11,232 nt of DNA from Firmicutes bacterium UBA994 (GCA_002292025.1 DBBC01000051.1:1-11232), one strand, 5' to 3'. Counted from the first letter of the stretch, positions 1 to 7,673 are shown. The notes: generated from the sequence alone by a model not told the origin. Numbers and translations are program-made.

Positions 1-1935
1 GGAGACTGCCTAGTCATGACCACCGAGATTTTCCGCAACATGGTTTTAGCCAAAGAACCCTTTGTGGAGGATGTCTCCCATGTCATTTTCGATGAGATCC
101 ACTACATCGACAGTGATCGCGGCGTGGCCTGGGAAGAGAGCCTCATCTTTGCGCCGGCGCATATCCGCGTCTTGGGTCTCTCGGCGACTATCGGTAATCT
201 CGCCGAGCTGGTAGGGTGGCTATCTATGGTGCGCGGCGAGGAATTTGCCGAAGTAGTGGAACACAAACGAGTTGTTCCCTTACGCCATTACTTTTATTTA
301 CTCGACGCCAACGGCAAACGGGTTATGCGCCCGATGAGTAATACCGAGCCCCCTTCTTTCACCGCAAGCGCCAAAATCTCGCACCTAGACCTGATTAAGG
401 CCATAAAGGACAATTACCTGCCGGCGCTGTTTTTTGTCTTTAGCCGTCGCCAGTGCGCGGCTAATGCGCGTGACACCGCCCACGCACTACACTTGCTGAA
501 CAAACAGGAGCTAGCTGCGGTAGAGGCAATGCTTACCCAGTATGGCGAAGTGCCGGGTCTTGCTAAAAGTGGGGACTATCGTTTGCTGAAAAGCGTCCTG
601 CGCCGCGGGGTGGGGTATCACCACGCCGGGCTTTTGCCTGTTCTGAAAGACATGGTGGAGGAGCTTTTTGCCGCCAAGCTGGTAAAAGTTCTCTACTGCA
701 CCGAAACTTTTTCCGTCGGCATTAACTACCCGGTGCGAGCGGTGTGCTTTGATGGTCAGCGCAAGTTTGACGGTAAGAGCGTGAGACCACTTAAGGCGCA
801 GGAATACTTTCAAATGGCCGGTCGCGCCGGCAGGCGCGGCATGGATGAATCCGGCCATGTTTTTACGCTAGTGTCAGATTATCGCGCACGGCTGGAAAAT
901 TACGCGCAGCTGGAGCTAGAGCGGCTCAACAGCCAATTTAAGCTCACTTTCAACAGCGTACTTAACTTGATCAAATACGTAGCGCCTGAACACCAAGAGA
1001 AAGCACTTACCATGTCCTTTGCCAGTTATCTTTCGGACATTGACCGCAGAGAGATTTTAGTGCGCCACAAACCGGTAGAGGACGAAAAGAAGCTCTTAGA
1101 GCAGCAGCTGTGCTCTGACATAAACAACCCCTCGTGTCCGGTAACGCGCCGACAACTGCAAAATAAGCTGGCAAACTGCATGAAACTCCTCGCCCGCAAG
1201 CCTGCGGGGGACCTTGAGGTCGCCTCACGTTGCGCAGAGCTCAGATCCCTGTTAGAGAAGGCGCCAGAAAGGCGTTGCTCGCCTAAAAAACGCGGCAAGT
1301 GCCGACCTCTCAAAAAGCAATACAATGAAATTATTAGCCGACTTGGCCTGATCCAGGCAGAACTAAACCGCCTGCCCGCCACTAACACGTTTGTGGCTGA
1401 GTTTGCGCGTCGCCGCGAAACGCTGACGCGTTTGGGGTACATCGAGCAAGATATATTGCTGCCGCGCGGCGAACTGGCGGCGCAGATCTATATTCAAGAG
1501 CTATTGATCACGGAGTTAATATTTGCCGGCATGCTCGAGGATTTGTCAGAACCTGAGATCGTGGCGTTGCTACTGGGGGTAGACTATCCTTGGCGTAAGT
1601 TTGACTCTGTCCTCCCGTGCGAAGAGCTCAAACTACACAAGTGGTGGCAGTTCATAAACCGGTTCGCGGGCGAACGCGCGCAAACAGGGGCGCAGGAAGT
1701 TGTCTATACCGGCTACCTCGCACACATCGGTTACCTGTGGGCCAAGGGAGAAGACTTACCCACCATCCTCAACCAATGCAACCTCGATGAAGGGGACATA
1801 GTGGCGCTATTAAGGCGAGAGATTGACCTCTTACGCCAGATGCGCCACGCTCTGCGCGAGGTGCCTCACCTTACCGCGAAACTCTCGCGCTGTATCAATC
1901 TCATTGACCGTGACCTAGTAAAAGTAGAACTCTAA
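1..1935 (+). CDS. Ski2-like DExH-box RNA helicase, 5'-truncated by window edge
   Basis: Superfamily 2 ATP-dependent helicase of the Ski2/Mtr4/HelY type, probably acting on structured RNA in the cytoplasm. The reading frame is open to base 1, so the N-terminus with the Walker A and Ia motifs lies outside the window. Counting from the first in-window Met (base 16), I see VMTTEI (motif Ib region) at the start, DEIH (motif II) at 26-29, SAT (motif III) at 56-58, VFSRRQ (motif IV region) at 141-146, GYHHAG at 200-205, a motif V-like GINYPV at 235-240 and QMAGRAGRRG (motif VI) at 266-275. After a winged-helix-like stretch, the C-terminal part (about 480-639) resembles the DSHCT domain of Ski2/Dob1 proteins (ELLITELIFAGMLEDL; W-x-KGEDLPTIL; EGDIVALLRR). 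Between them lies a helical region (about 355-450) with six cysteines, including two CX7C pairs (366/374 and 421/429). The family is secure; the cellular substrate is not known. The full length cannot be judged. Confidence 0.9.
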   Translation, partial: GDCLVMTTEIFRNMVLAKEPFVEDVSHVIFDEIHYIDSDRGVAWEESLIFAPAHIRVLGLSATIGNLAELVGWLSMVRGEEFAEVVEHKRVVPLRHYFYLLDANGKRVMRPMSNTEPPSFTASAKISHLDLIKAIKDNYLPALFFVFSRRQCAANARDTAHALHLLNKQELAAVEAMLTQYGEVPGLAKSGDYRLLKSVLRRGVGYHHAGLLPVLKDMVEELFAAKLVKVLYCTETFSVGINYPVRAVCFDGQRKFDGKSVRPLKAQEYFQMAGRAGRRGMDESGHVFTLVSDYRARLENYAQLELERLNSQFKLTFNSVLNLIKYVAPEHQEKALTMSFASYLSDIDRREILVRHKPVEDEKKLLEQQLCSDINNPSCPVTRRQLQNKLANCMKLLARKPAGDLEVASRCAELRSLLEKAPERRCSPKKRGKCRPLKKQYNEIISRLGLIQAELNRLPATNTFVAEFARRRETLTRLGYIEQDILLPRGELAAQIYIQELLITELIFAGMLEDLSEPEIVALLLGVDYPWRKFDSVLPCEELKLHKWWQFINRFAGERAQTGAQEVVYTGYLAHIGYLWAKGEDLPTILNQCNLDEGDIVALLRREIDLLRQMRHALREVPHLTAKLSRCINLIDRDLVKVEL

Positions 1936-1938
1936 AAT
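1910..1938 (+). promoter_or_regulatory. Candidate sigma-A type promoter upstream of recJ
   Basis: GTGACC (1910-1915, 4/6 to TTGACA) is separated by 17 bp from TAAAAT (1933-1938, 5/6 to TATAAT). It overlaps the last codons of the helicase gene. Transcription would start near 1945, at the left end of the dispersed repeat, placing that repeat in the 5' leader of recJ. This is a by-eye match only; such matches occur by chance. Confidence 0.3.
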
Positions 1939-1997
1939 GAATTCTTTTAGTGGTCCTTCGTGTCCTTAGTGGATCGAATCCTCGGATACATGAGCAG
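1939..1997 (+). repeat. Dispersed intergenic repeat, copy 1 (59 bp)
   Basis: This segment matches 7597-7655 at 50 of 59 positions without gaps, then similarity stops. Its first half is built from three near-tandem CTTHGTG-like units (TTTAGTGG, CCTTCGTG, CCTTAGTG) whose GTG triplets are 10 and 9 bp apart, ending in GGATCGAAT. Its second half, CTCGGATACATGAG, can form a weak short hairpin. It fills much of the helicase-recJ gap and carries no ORF. I infer a non-coding dispersed repeat; its function is unknown. Confidence 0.75.
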
Positions 1998-2078
1998 TTA
2001 CTACGAGCATAAGACGGCAGGAATTTGAGCTGACAGCGCGAAACATGCAGGAGAGGGGGCGCGGAGAGGGGGACACTT

Positions 2079-4241
2079 ATGTATGGCCACCTGCATCCGG
2101 TTGTAGCGCGCATTTTGCAGCAGCGGGGGCTAACCACCGAACAAGAAGTAGAGCGTTTCCTGTTTCCGGATTTCTCGCACCAGCATGACCCATATTTGCT
2201 GCAGGGCATGGGAGCGGCTGTAGCTAGGATCAGGTTAGCAAGTGAGCGACAAGAGCAAGTAATGATTCACGGGGATTACGACGCGGACGGCATTACTGCC
2301 GCCGCCCTTATGTTTAAAGCCCTAACCGCCATGGGTATTAGGGCCTACGTGTACATTCCTTCCCGCGAAGATGGCTACGGACTGCAGCGGGAGGGGCTCC
2401 TACTAGCCAAAGAAAAGGCGTGTGCTTTGGTGGTCACTGTAGATTGCGGCATTACCGCCGTCAATGAAGCAGAGGACGCGCTGTCGCTCGGTTTAGACTT
2501 AATTATTACCGACCACCATACACCGGGCGATGTTCTGCCGCGTGCCGCAGCGGTGATCAACACTCGTCTTAGCAGCTGCCCATATCCCTTTAAGGAATTG
2601 GCGGGTGTAGGCGTCGCCTACAAGGTGGCTTGTGCTCTGCTAGGGGAAAAAGCACGCGATTTCCTAGACTTGGTCGCTGTAGGTACAGTGGCTGATGTAG
2701 CGCCGCTCCTAGGGGAGAACAGACTGTATGTACAGAAGGGGCTAGAGCTCTTACAAAACCCGTCCCCGGGATTCTCTGCCTTACTGCGTGTGGCTGGGGT
2801 AAGGCCGGATTGTATACGGGCAGGGCATCTCGGGTTTGCGCTGGCACCGCGGCTCAATGCCGCCGGCCGCATCGCCGACGCCTCGCTGCCTTTGCGTCTG
2901 CTCCTGACTCACGACCAAGATAAAGCGCTGGCCATAGCTCATGAGCTTGACGTCCTTAACCGCGAGCGCCAACGCCTTGAGCAGAGCATGCTTAACGAAG
3001 CATTAGCGCTGGTAAACCCTAACCACAAAGCAATGGTCTTGTCTGCACCGGCGTGGCCGCATGGAGTGGCCGGTATTGTAGCCGCACGCCTAGTGGAGAA
3101 GTTTTATCGCCCAGCTATTTTGCTGTGTCAGGGGGAGCAAGGGGAGTGGCGAGGTTCGGGCCGCAGCATCCCCGGCCTTGATTTGGTGTCCGCGCTTAGA
3201 CAATGTTCTCACACGCTGACCAAGTACGGTGGGCACAGCCAAGCGGCCGGTTTAACGGTTGGGGATCAGCAATTAGCGGGTTTTCGCGCCGCATTTCTGG
3301 GCCTAATGGACGAAGTGCCTGACTCGCTGTTTACACCCCGCACACGTATTGACGCCGAGCTCGATATAGCGGAAGCAAATTCTGAGCTAGCAACAGCCCT
3401 TGAACTGCTGGCTCCTTTCGGCGTGGGCAACCCGGAGCCTGTCTTTAACAGCCGGCAGCTCACCCTTACTGACAAGCGTCTGGTGGGCAAAGAGGGCGAA
3501 CACCTGCGGATAATGTGGGCGTCATCACGCGGAGCGACCGGCGCGGGCATCATGTTTAGGGGGTCTGGGCGTTTTGCTGACCTAACTGTCGGCGACCGTT
3601 TGGATATAGTCTTTCGACTAAGCAGCGAGGAGTACCGCGGTCAACCACAGGTATCTTTCCGCTTACAGGACTTTAAGGTCGGAACAGAATGGTGGTTAGT
3701 CATGTCTCCGTTGCTCGCTGATGTGCGATTTGCCCGCTTAACTACGGAGCTTAAGACAGCCTTTTTTAAGCCGGCTCATACCTTCACGCCTCTATATCTG
3801 CGGCGCATTGGGAATCGGTTTGAACGCTGCGGTGAACTCACCCCGCAGTCTGCCGACACCTGCATAACGGTGGCCCCACCCTTAATGGAAGCGCCCGCTT
3901 TAGGTGTTGCTTGCTCTTTTCCGGACCAAGATGTATTGTATGGTAGGGAGCATATCTCCCTCTTGGCTCCAGACCGCCGGGCACTTCTTGCCATATATCG
4001 ATTTATGGCGAACCGCCTGAGTTTTGGGCTTACCGATTTTGCGCGGGAGTTTTCTCTGCCGTTAGCTGCAGCCTATAGCGTTGCGGCCGCGGCGCTAACC
4101 ATTTACGCCGAACTAGGGTTGCTTGAGTTCAGCCGCGAGGGAAACCTTGTACGCTGTACTGTTAAGTCGTCAGCTAAGCGGGATCTATCTCACTCAGCTA
4201 CCTTCGTGGCACTTGCCGCTTGGCAGAAACAAGGAGGGTAA
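2079..4241 (+). CDS. recJ: Single-stranded-DNA-specific exonuclease RecJ
   Basis: 5'-3' single-strand DNA exonuclease of the DHH phosphoesterase superfamily, used in recombination, mismatch and base-excision repair. The 720-residue product has the metal-binding motifs in order: GDYDADGIT (65-73), VDCG (121-124), DHH (145-147), then the conserved RLNAAGR (258-264) and the DHHA1 motif GGHSQAAG (384-391). An OB-fold-like region follows at about 420-535. A further C-terminal domain (about 540-720), ending in a winged-helix-like segment, resembles the extension of long Bacillota RecJ proteins. The ATG at 2079 is the only reasonable start: an in-frame TGA lies at 2031-2033 with no start codon between. 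It is preceded by a purine-rich Shine-Dalgarno (GGAGAGGGGG, 2063-2072). The N-terminus is slightly short because it begins directly at the HPVVARIL segment. The stop lies 2 bp before the apt start, so the two genes are very likely co-transcribed. Confidence 0.96.
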   Translation: MYGHLHPVVARILQQRGLTTEQEVERFLFPDFSHQHDPYLLQGMGAAVARIRLASERQEQVMIHGDYDADGITAAALMFKALTAMGIRAYVYIPSREDGYGLQREGLLLAKEKACALVVTVDCGITAVNEAEDALSLGLDLIITDHHTPGDVLPRAAAVINTRLSSCPYPFKELAGVGVAYKVACALLGEKARDFLDLVAVGTVADVAPLLGENRLYVQKGLELLQNPSPGFSALLRVAGVRPDCIRAGHLGFALAPRLNAAGRIADASLPLRLLLTHDQDKALAIAHELDVLNRERQRLEQSMLNEALALVNPNHKAMVLSAPAWPHGVAGIVAARLVEKFYRPAILLCQGEQGEWRGSGRSIPGLDLVSALRQCSHTLTKYGGHSQAAGLTVGDQQLAGFRAAFLGLMDEVPDSLFTPRTRIDAELDIAEANSELATALELLAPFGVGNPEPVFNSRQLTLTDKRLVGKEGEHLRIMWASSRGATGAGIMFRGSGRFADLTVGDRLDIVFRLSSEEYRGQPQVSFRLQDFKVGTEWWLVMSPLLADVRFARLTTELKTAFFKPAHTFTPLYLRRIGNRFERCGELTPQSADTCITVAPPLMEAPALGVACSFPDQDVLYGREHISLLAPDRRALLAIYRFMANRLSFGLTDFAREFSLPLAAAYSVAAAALTIYAELGLLEFSREGNLVRCTVKSSAKRDLSHSATFVALAAWQKQGG
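4231..4238 (+). promoter_or_regulatory. Ribosome binding site deciding the apt start
   Basis: AAGGAGGG is a near-perfect Shine-Dalgarno inside the last recJ codons, 5 bp before the ATG at 4244. It favours that ATG over the in-frame start at 4220, which would lie deep inside recJ without a site of its own. Confidence 0.85.
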
Positions 4242-4243
4242 GT

Positions 4244-4771
4244 ATGTCAGCCCAGAGACACAGTCTTGCCAACAAAATAAGGGATATCCCAGACTTTCCG
4301 AAACCGGGGATTCTTTTTCGGGACATAACTACGTTGCTCAAAGACGGACCCGCGCTGCGGCAGGCCATTGACGATTTTACCGCACTCTGTCGCGACCTCG
4401 AGTTTGACTTGGTCGTGGCACCGGAGGCGCGCGGCTTTATTGTGGCCGTGCCGCTGGCATATAATCTAGGCAAAGGCTTTGTACCGGTGCGCAAGGCAGG
4501 CAAACTGCCGGCCAAGACGCTCCGTGCCAGCTATACGTTAGAGTACGGTGAGGACAAGCTAGAGATACACGAAGACGCAATTACCTCCAGCTCGCGCGTA
4601 CTAGTCGTCGACGACTTGCTGGCGACCGGCGGCACCATTCGCTCCACGGTAGATCTCGTGGAAGCGCTAGCCGGCAAGGTCGTAGGCGCGGCATTCCTCA
4701 TAGAGCTGACTGCGCTGGATGGGCGTAAACTCCTTAGTGACTATCCCGTTCTTTCGCTAATTAAGTACTAA
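4244..4771 (+). CDS. apt: Adenine phosphoribosyltransferase
   Basis: Converts adenine and PRPP to AMP and pyrophosphate (purine salvage, cytoplasm, usually a dimer). The 175-residue product has the usual length of the family. Visible hallmarks are the N-terminal FPKPGILFRDITTLL segment (18-32), EARGFIVAVPLAY (61-73), the GFVPVRKAGKLP loop (78-89), YGEDKLEIH (101-109) and the PRPP-binding loop VVDDLLATGGT (121-131) with its acidic pair. The start at 4244 is set by the strong Shine-Dalgarno and by family length. It follows recJ by 2 bp and precedes rel by 69 bp. The recJ-apt-rel order is conserved in Bacillota. Linkage to rel is functionally suggestive, since (p)ppGpp is known to control purine metabolism, but nothing in this sequence shows direct regulation. 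Confidence 0.97.
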   Translation: MSAQRHSLANKIRDIPDFPKPGILFRDITTLLKDGPALRQAIDDFTALCRDLEFDLVVAPEARGFIVAVPLAYNLGKGFVPVRKAGKLPAKTLRASYTLEYGEDKLEIHEDAITSSSRVLVVDDLLATGGTIRSTVDLVEALAGKVVGAAFLIELTALDGRKLLSDYPVLSLIKY

Positions 4772-4795
4772 GGATAACTGCCCTAGAAATAGCTT

Positions 4796-4813
4796 ATGCC
4801 TTAAACGAGGCAT
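4796..4813 (+). promoter_or_regulatory. Small hairpin in the apt-rel gap
   Basis: ATGCCT (4796-4801) and AGGCAT (4808-4813) form a perfect 6-bp stem with a 6-nt loop, 27 bp before the rel start. No T-run follows, so it is not a canonical rho-independent terminator. It could be an RNA processing or attenuation element, or chance. Confidence 0.3.
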
Positions 4814-4840
4814 CGACGTGGACGGCGTGGGGGCGAACTT

Positions 4841-7048
4841 ATGGACAAGGCGGAGCTCTTTAGGACGCTTGTATCTCGGGTCAAAACATACAGCCCGCAG
4901 GCCGATGTAGCGGTGCTCAGGCGGGCTTTTGACTTTGCCGAGCGGGCCCATGACGGACAGGTGAGGGAATCCGGCGACGAGTACATCGCACACCCGCTCG
5001 AGGTCGCGCTAATCCTAGCCGACATCCGCATGGATGTGGAGACCCTTACCGCGACTATTCTGCACGACGTTGCGGAAGATACAGCCAGTGACCTGTCGCA
5101 AATAGCGCAGGAGTTTGGCACGCGCGTAGCCAAACTGGTAGACGGCGTGACGAAACTCTCACGGCTCGAATATAAAAATAGACAGGAACAGCAGGCCGAG
5201 TCGCTGCGCAAGATGTTCTTAGCCATGGCCGAGGATTTACGGGTGGTGCTGATTAAGCTGGCCGATCGCTTGCACAATATGCGCACACTGAAGTTTAGGG
5301 CTACCCTCAAGCAAAAGGCCACCGCCAGAGAAACACTAGATATCTATGCCCCTTTGGCCAATCGCTTAGGGATTAGCGGTATGCAGTGGGAGCTTGAGGA
5401 CTTAGCTTTTCGCTATCTAGAACCGGCTGCATACCGCGACATCGCCAGCCGTGTAGCTGCCAGACGAGAAGACAGAGAGGCGATCATTAGCAAAGTGCTG
5501 GAGACCTTGCGTCAGCACATTACCGAGGCAGGAATTAGGGCGGAGGTCGGTGGACGACCCAAGCACTTTTATAGCATATACAAGAAGATGCAAGCAGGGC
5601 GGAGCTTCGAGGAGATCTTTGACCTCACCGCGCTCCGCGTCATAGTTGAAACCGTCAGTGACTGTTACGCCGTACTGGGCATAGTGCATAACCTCTGGCA
5701 CCCAATTCCCGGGCGGATAAAAGATTACATCGGCACCCCCAAGCCAAATATGTACCAAAGTTTGCATACAACTGTAGTGGGAGAGCGTGGACAGCCGCTG
5801 GAGTTTCAAATACGAACCGCGGCCATGCACGAAGTCGCTGAGCACGGTATTGCCGCTCACTGGACGTACAAGGAGGGCAGCAAGCCCGAGAAAGGCCTGA
5901 TAAACAAACTGGCATGGCTGCGCTCGATCCTAGAGTGGCAGCAAGAGCTAAGCGGCGCGGAGGAGTTCGTAGACGGCCTTAAGATGGACTTGTTTGCGGA
6001 CGAGGTCTTTGTGTTCACGCCCAAGGGTGATGTCATTGACCTGCCTGTCGGTTCCGTTCCGCTCGATTTTGCGTACCGCGTGCATACGGACGTGGGGCAC
6101 CGTTGTGTAGGTGCCAAAGTAAACGGGCGCATGGTACCGCTTACCCACGAGTTAAGAACAGGCGATATCGTGGAGATAATTACCTCTAAGCAACCGAGCG
6201 GGCCCAGCCGCGACTGGATGAAACTAGTGCGCACGCCGCAGGCGCGCAGCAAAATACGCCAGTGGTTCAGAAAAGAGCAAAAAGCAGAAAACATTGAGCG
6301 AGGACGCGAAATGCTGCAGCGCGAACTCAGACGTCTCCTCCTGCCGGTAGATGAGTTGTTGGCAGACGTGTACTTAAGTGAGGCCGCCGAGCAGCTAAAC
6401 TACCCCTCAAGCGAAGACTTGCTGGCGGCCATTGGTTACGGAGCCGTTAGCCTAGTGCAGGTAATAAACCGTCTGACAGCGTTGCGCGCGCGCCATAAGC
6501 CGTTGGAAGTTCCGGAGCCGGTGCTGCCGCCTGCTACGCCCACGAGTTCGTTTGCGGAAGTACGCGTAGTGGGGCTTGATAACGCCTTGCTTAAGTTTGC
6601 CAAGTGTTGCAACCCTTTGCCGGGGGATGAGATTATCGGCTTTGTGACGCGCGGCCGCGGAGTCACCGTGCACACCGCCAGTTGCCCTAATGTGCCTGCC
6701 TTGCAGCGGGAAAAAGAGCGCCTGATTTCCGTCAGTTGGGGTGACCACACCGCACCGGGTTATCCCGTGCGGATAGAGCTTATCGGCATGGACAGACCCG
6801 GGCTCTTGGCAGACGTTGTGTACTCTTTAGCTGAGTACAAGACCGATATTGCCGCCATGCAGGCACGGACCACCAAAGAGCAGGAAGCCCATGTCAGTTT
6901 CACTCTCGTCGTTAAAGACCTTATCCACCTAGAGCGAGTGTTAGCGAGATTGCGCAAGTTGCGCGATGTGTTTACGGTACGACGGGTGACATACATCACC
7001 CCACACAGAGAGGGTGAGGGCAGTGCGGGCAGTAGTACAACGAGTTAG
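4841..7048 (+). CDS. rel: Bifunctional (p)ppGpp synthetase/hydrolase, Rel/SpoT family
   Basis: Long RSH protein (735 residues, normal length) that makes and degrades the stringent-response alarmone (p)ppGpp. Domain order: HD hydrolase domain (about 45-150) with His51, HDVAED (75-80) and ADRLHNMRT (141-149), all intact; synthetase domain (about 235-345) with GRPKHFYSIYKKM (238-250), GRIKDYIGTPKPNMYQSLHT (291-310) and the EHGIAAHW segment; TGS domain (about 386-447); a helical region; a conserved Cys motif (KCCNPLPGD at 588-596, plus Cys615); and a C-terminal ACT domain (about 643-718). The RIKD tetrad (292-295) is the RXKD signature of bifunctional enzymes, as opposed to EXDD in synthetase-only RelA, so both activities are predicted. 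The ATG at 4841 has a G-rich but weak Shine-Dalgarno (GTGGGGG). The 3' end overlaps dtd by 26 bp, suggesting translational coupling. Confidence 0.97.
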   Translation: MDKAELFRTLVSRVKTYSPQADVAVLRRAFDFAERAHDGQVRESGDEYIAHPLEVALILADIRMDVETLTATILHDVAEDTASDLSQIAQEFGTRVAKLVDGVTKLSRLEYKNRQEQQAESLRKMFLAMAEDLRVVLIKLADRLHNMRTLKFRATLKQKATARETLDIYAPLANRLGISGMQWELEDLAFRYLEPAAYRDIASRVAARREDREAIISKVLETLRQHITEAGIRAEVGGRPKHFYSIYKKMQAGRSFEEIFDLTALRVIVETVSDCYAVLGIVHNLWHPIPGRIKDYIGTPKPNMYQSLHTTVVGERGQPLEFQIRTAAMHEVAEHGIAAHWTYKEGSKPEKGLINKLAWLRSILEWQQELSGAEEFVDGLKMDLFADEVFVFTPKGDVIDLPVGSVPLDFAYRVHTDVGHRCVGAKVNGRMVPLTHELRTGDIVEIITSKQPSGPSRDWMKLVRTPQARSKIRQWFRKEQKAENIERGREMLQRELRRLLLPVDELLADVYLSEAAEQLNYPSSEDLLAAIGYGAVSLVQVINRLTALRARHKPLEVPEPVLPPATPTSSFAEVRVVGLDNALLKFAKCCNPLPGDEIIGFVTRGRGVTVHTASCPNVPALQREKERLISVSWGDHTAPGYPVRIELIGMDRPGLLADVVYSLAEYKTDIAAMQARTTKEQEAHVSFTLVVKDLIHLERVLARLRKLRDVFTVRRVTYITPHREGEGSAGSSTTS
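7008..7014 (+). promoter_or_regulatory. Ribosome binding site deciding the dtd start
   Basis: GAGAGGG lies inside the 3' end of rel, 8 bp before the GTG at 7023. This spacing, and the match of the resulting N-terminus to the usual MRAVVQRV of the family, favour 7023 over the in-frame GTG at 7014, which sits on top of this site. Confidence 0.65.
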
Positions 7049-7472
7049 TCGGGCGCAAGTATCCGTAGAGCAAGAGGTTATAGCGGTTATAAATACCGGT
7101 TTGGTGGTGCTGCTTGGCGTCGCGCAAACTGACACTGAAGCTGACGCGCATTATCTTGCCGAGAAAATAGCGGGATTGCGTATTTTTTCGGACGCAGATG
7201 GTAAAATGAACCTGTGCGTGGGTGAAGCGGGCGGCGAAGTTGTGGCCGTGTCGCAGTTTACATTGCTGGGGGACTGCCGGCGCGGTAAACGCCCAAGTTT
7301 CTCCGCTGCCGCTGCCCCGAGTGACGCAGCCTATCTCTTCGACGAGTTTGTCTCCGAGCTGAGGCAGCGCGTAGGCAGCGTAAAGACAGGCGTGTTTGGC
7401 GCTATGATGGAGGTTTTACTCGTAAACTCCGGCCCGGTGACCATACTGCTGGACAGTACTAAGCAATTTTGA
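7023..7472 (+). CDS. dtd: D-aminoacyl-tRNA deacylase DTD
   Basis: Hydrolyses D-amino acids (and achiral glycine) mischarged on tRNAs, keeping the translation pool homochiral. The 149-residue product has the normal length and begins MRAVVQRVSRAQV as is typical. Both DTD signature motifs are present: SQFTLLGD (about 79-86) and the Gly-cisPro motif in NSGPVT near the C-terminus (about 136-141). The start is a GTG; the alternative GTG at 7014 would add three residues. The gene overlaps the end of rel, a linkage very common in Bacillota. It is the last gene of the recJ-apt-rel-dtd block before a 201-bp gap. Confidence 0.95.
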   Translation: MRAVVQRVSRAQVSVEQEVIAVINTGLVVLLGVAQTDTEADAHYLAEKIAGLRIFSDADGKMNLCVGEAGGEVVAVSQFTLLGDCRRGKRPSFSAAAAPSDAAYLFDEFVSELRQRVGSVKTGVFGAMMEVLLVNSGPVTILLDSTKQF

Positions 7473-7483
7473 GCAGTTATAAT
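7450..7483 (+). promoter_or_regulatory. Weak candidate promoter after dtd
   Basis: A perfect TATAAT stands at 7478-7483 just after the dtd stop. The best -35-like element, TGGACA (7450-7455, 5/6), is 22 bp away, which is too long for a good sigma-A promoter, and no extended -10 TG is present. It could drive the MBL-hemZ-aspS unit, but support is poor. Confidence 0.22.
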
Positions 7484-7543
7484 CCGCGAAGTAACTACTC
7501 AGCCCCGTTCAAGTCGGCAAAAACAAAGCGCAAAAAAAAGAAT

Positions 7544-7572
7544 GATCCACGAAGAACACTAAGCACACTAAG
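7544..7572 (-). repeat. Partial inverted copy of the dispersed repeat
   Basis: Read on the minus strand, this gives three 9-nt units (CTTAGTGTG, CTTAGTGTT, CTTCGTGGATC) like the first half of the dispersed repeat. Its GATCCACGAAG (7544-7554) is perfectly complementary to CTTCGTGGATC (7623-7633) of copy 2, with further imperfect pairing inward. The region 7544-7633 is therefore an imperfect inverted repeat. No ORF lies here. Confidence 0.65.
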
Positions 7573-7596
7573 AATTAAGAGCTAATTTTGCAAGAG

Positions 7597-7655
7597 GAAG
7601 TCTTTCAGTGGTTCTTTGTGTCCTTCGTGGATCGAATGCTCGGATGTCTGAGCAG
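7597..7655 (+). repeat. Dispersed intergenic repeat, copy 2 (59 bp)
   Basis: Matches 1939-1997 at 50 of 59 positions with no gap. The first half has the same spacing of GTG-ending units (10 and 9 bp) and ends in GGATCGAAT. The second half contains a strong hairpin, TGCTCGGA/TCTGAGCA (7637-7654, with one G-T pair). It lies just upstream of the MBL gene's ribosome binding site, so a longer reading of that gene from 7608 would translate the repeat and is unlikely. Confidence 0.75.
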
Positions 7656-7657
7656 GT

Positions 7658-7664
7658 AAGGGGA
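7658..7664 (+). promoter_or_regulatory. Ribosome binding site deciding the MBL start
   Basis: AAGGGGA lies 9 bp upstream of the ATG at 7674. It supports that start over the GTG at 7608 and the ATG at 7644, both of which lie inside the dispersed repeat. Confidence 0.7.
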
Positions 7665-7673
7665 ACTGATAAA

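Noticed and set aside
511..858. Minus-strand open frames within the helicase, recJ, rel and aspS genes
   Set aside because: They are shadows of strongly supported + strand genes, with no ribosome binding sites or recognisable domains.
4123..4371. Open frame spanning the recJ-apt junction
   Set aside because: It overlaps two well-supported genes in another frame and shows no recognisable protein features.
7532..7633. Minus-strand terminator (hairpin 7544-7633 followed by a T-run opposite the A8 run at 7532-7539)
   Set aside because: The loop is very long, the T-run is separated from the stem, and there is no minus-strand gene to terminate.
7608..7673. N-terminal extension of the MBL protein by 22 residues
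   Set aside because: The extension would be encoded by the dispersed repeat and shows no family similarity; the ATG at 7674 has its own ribosome binding site and gives the usual N-terminus.
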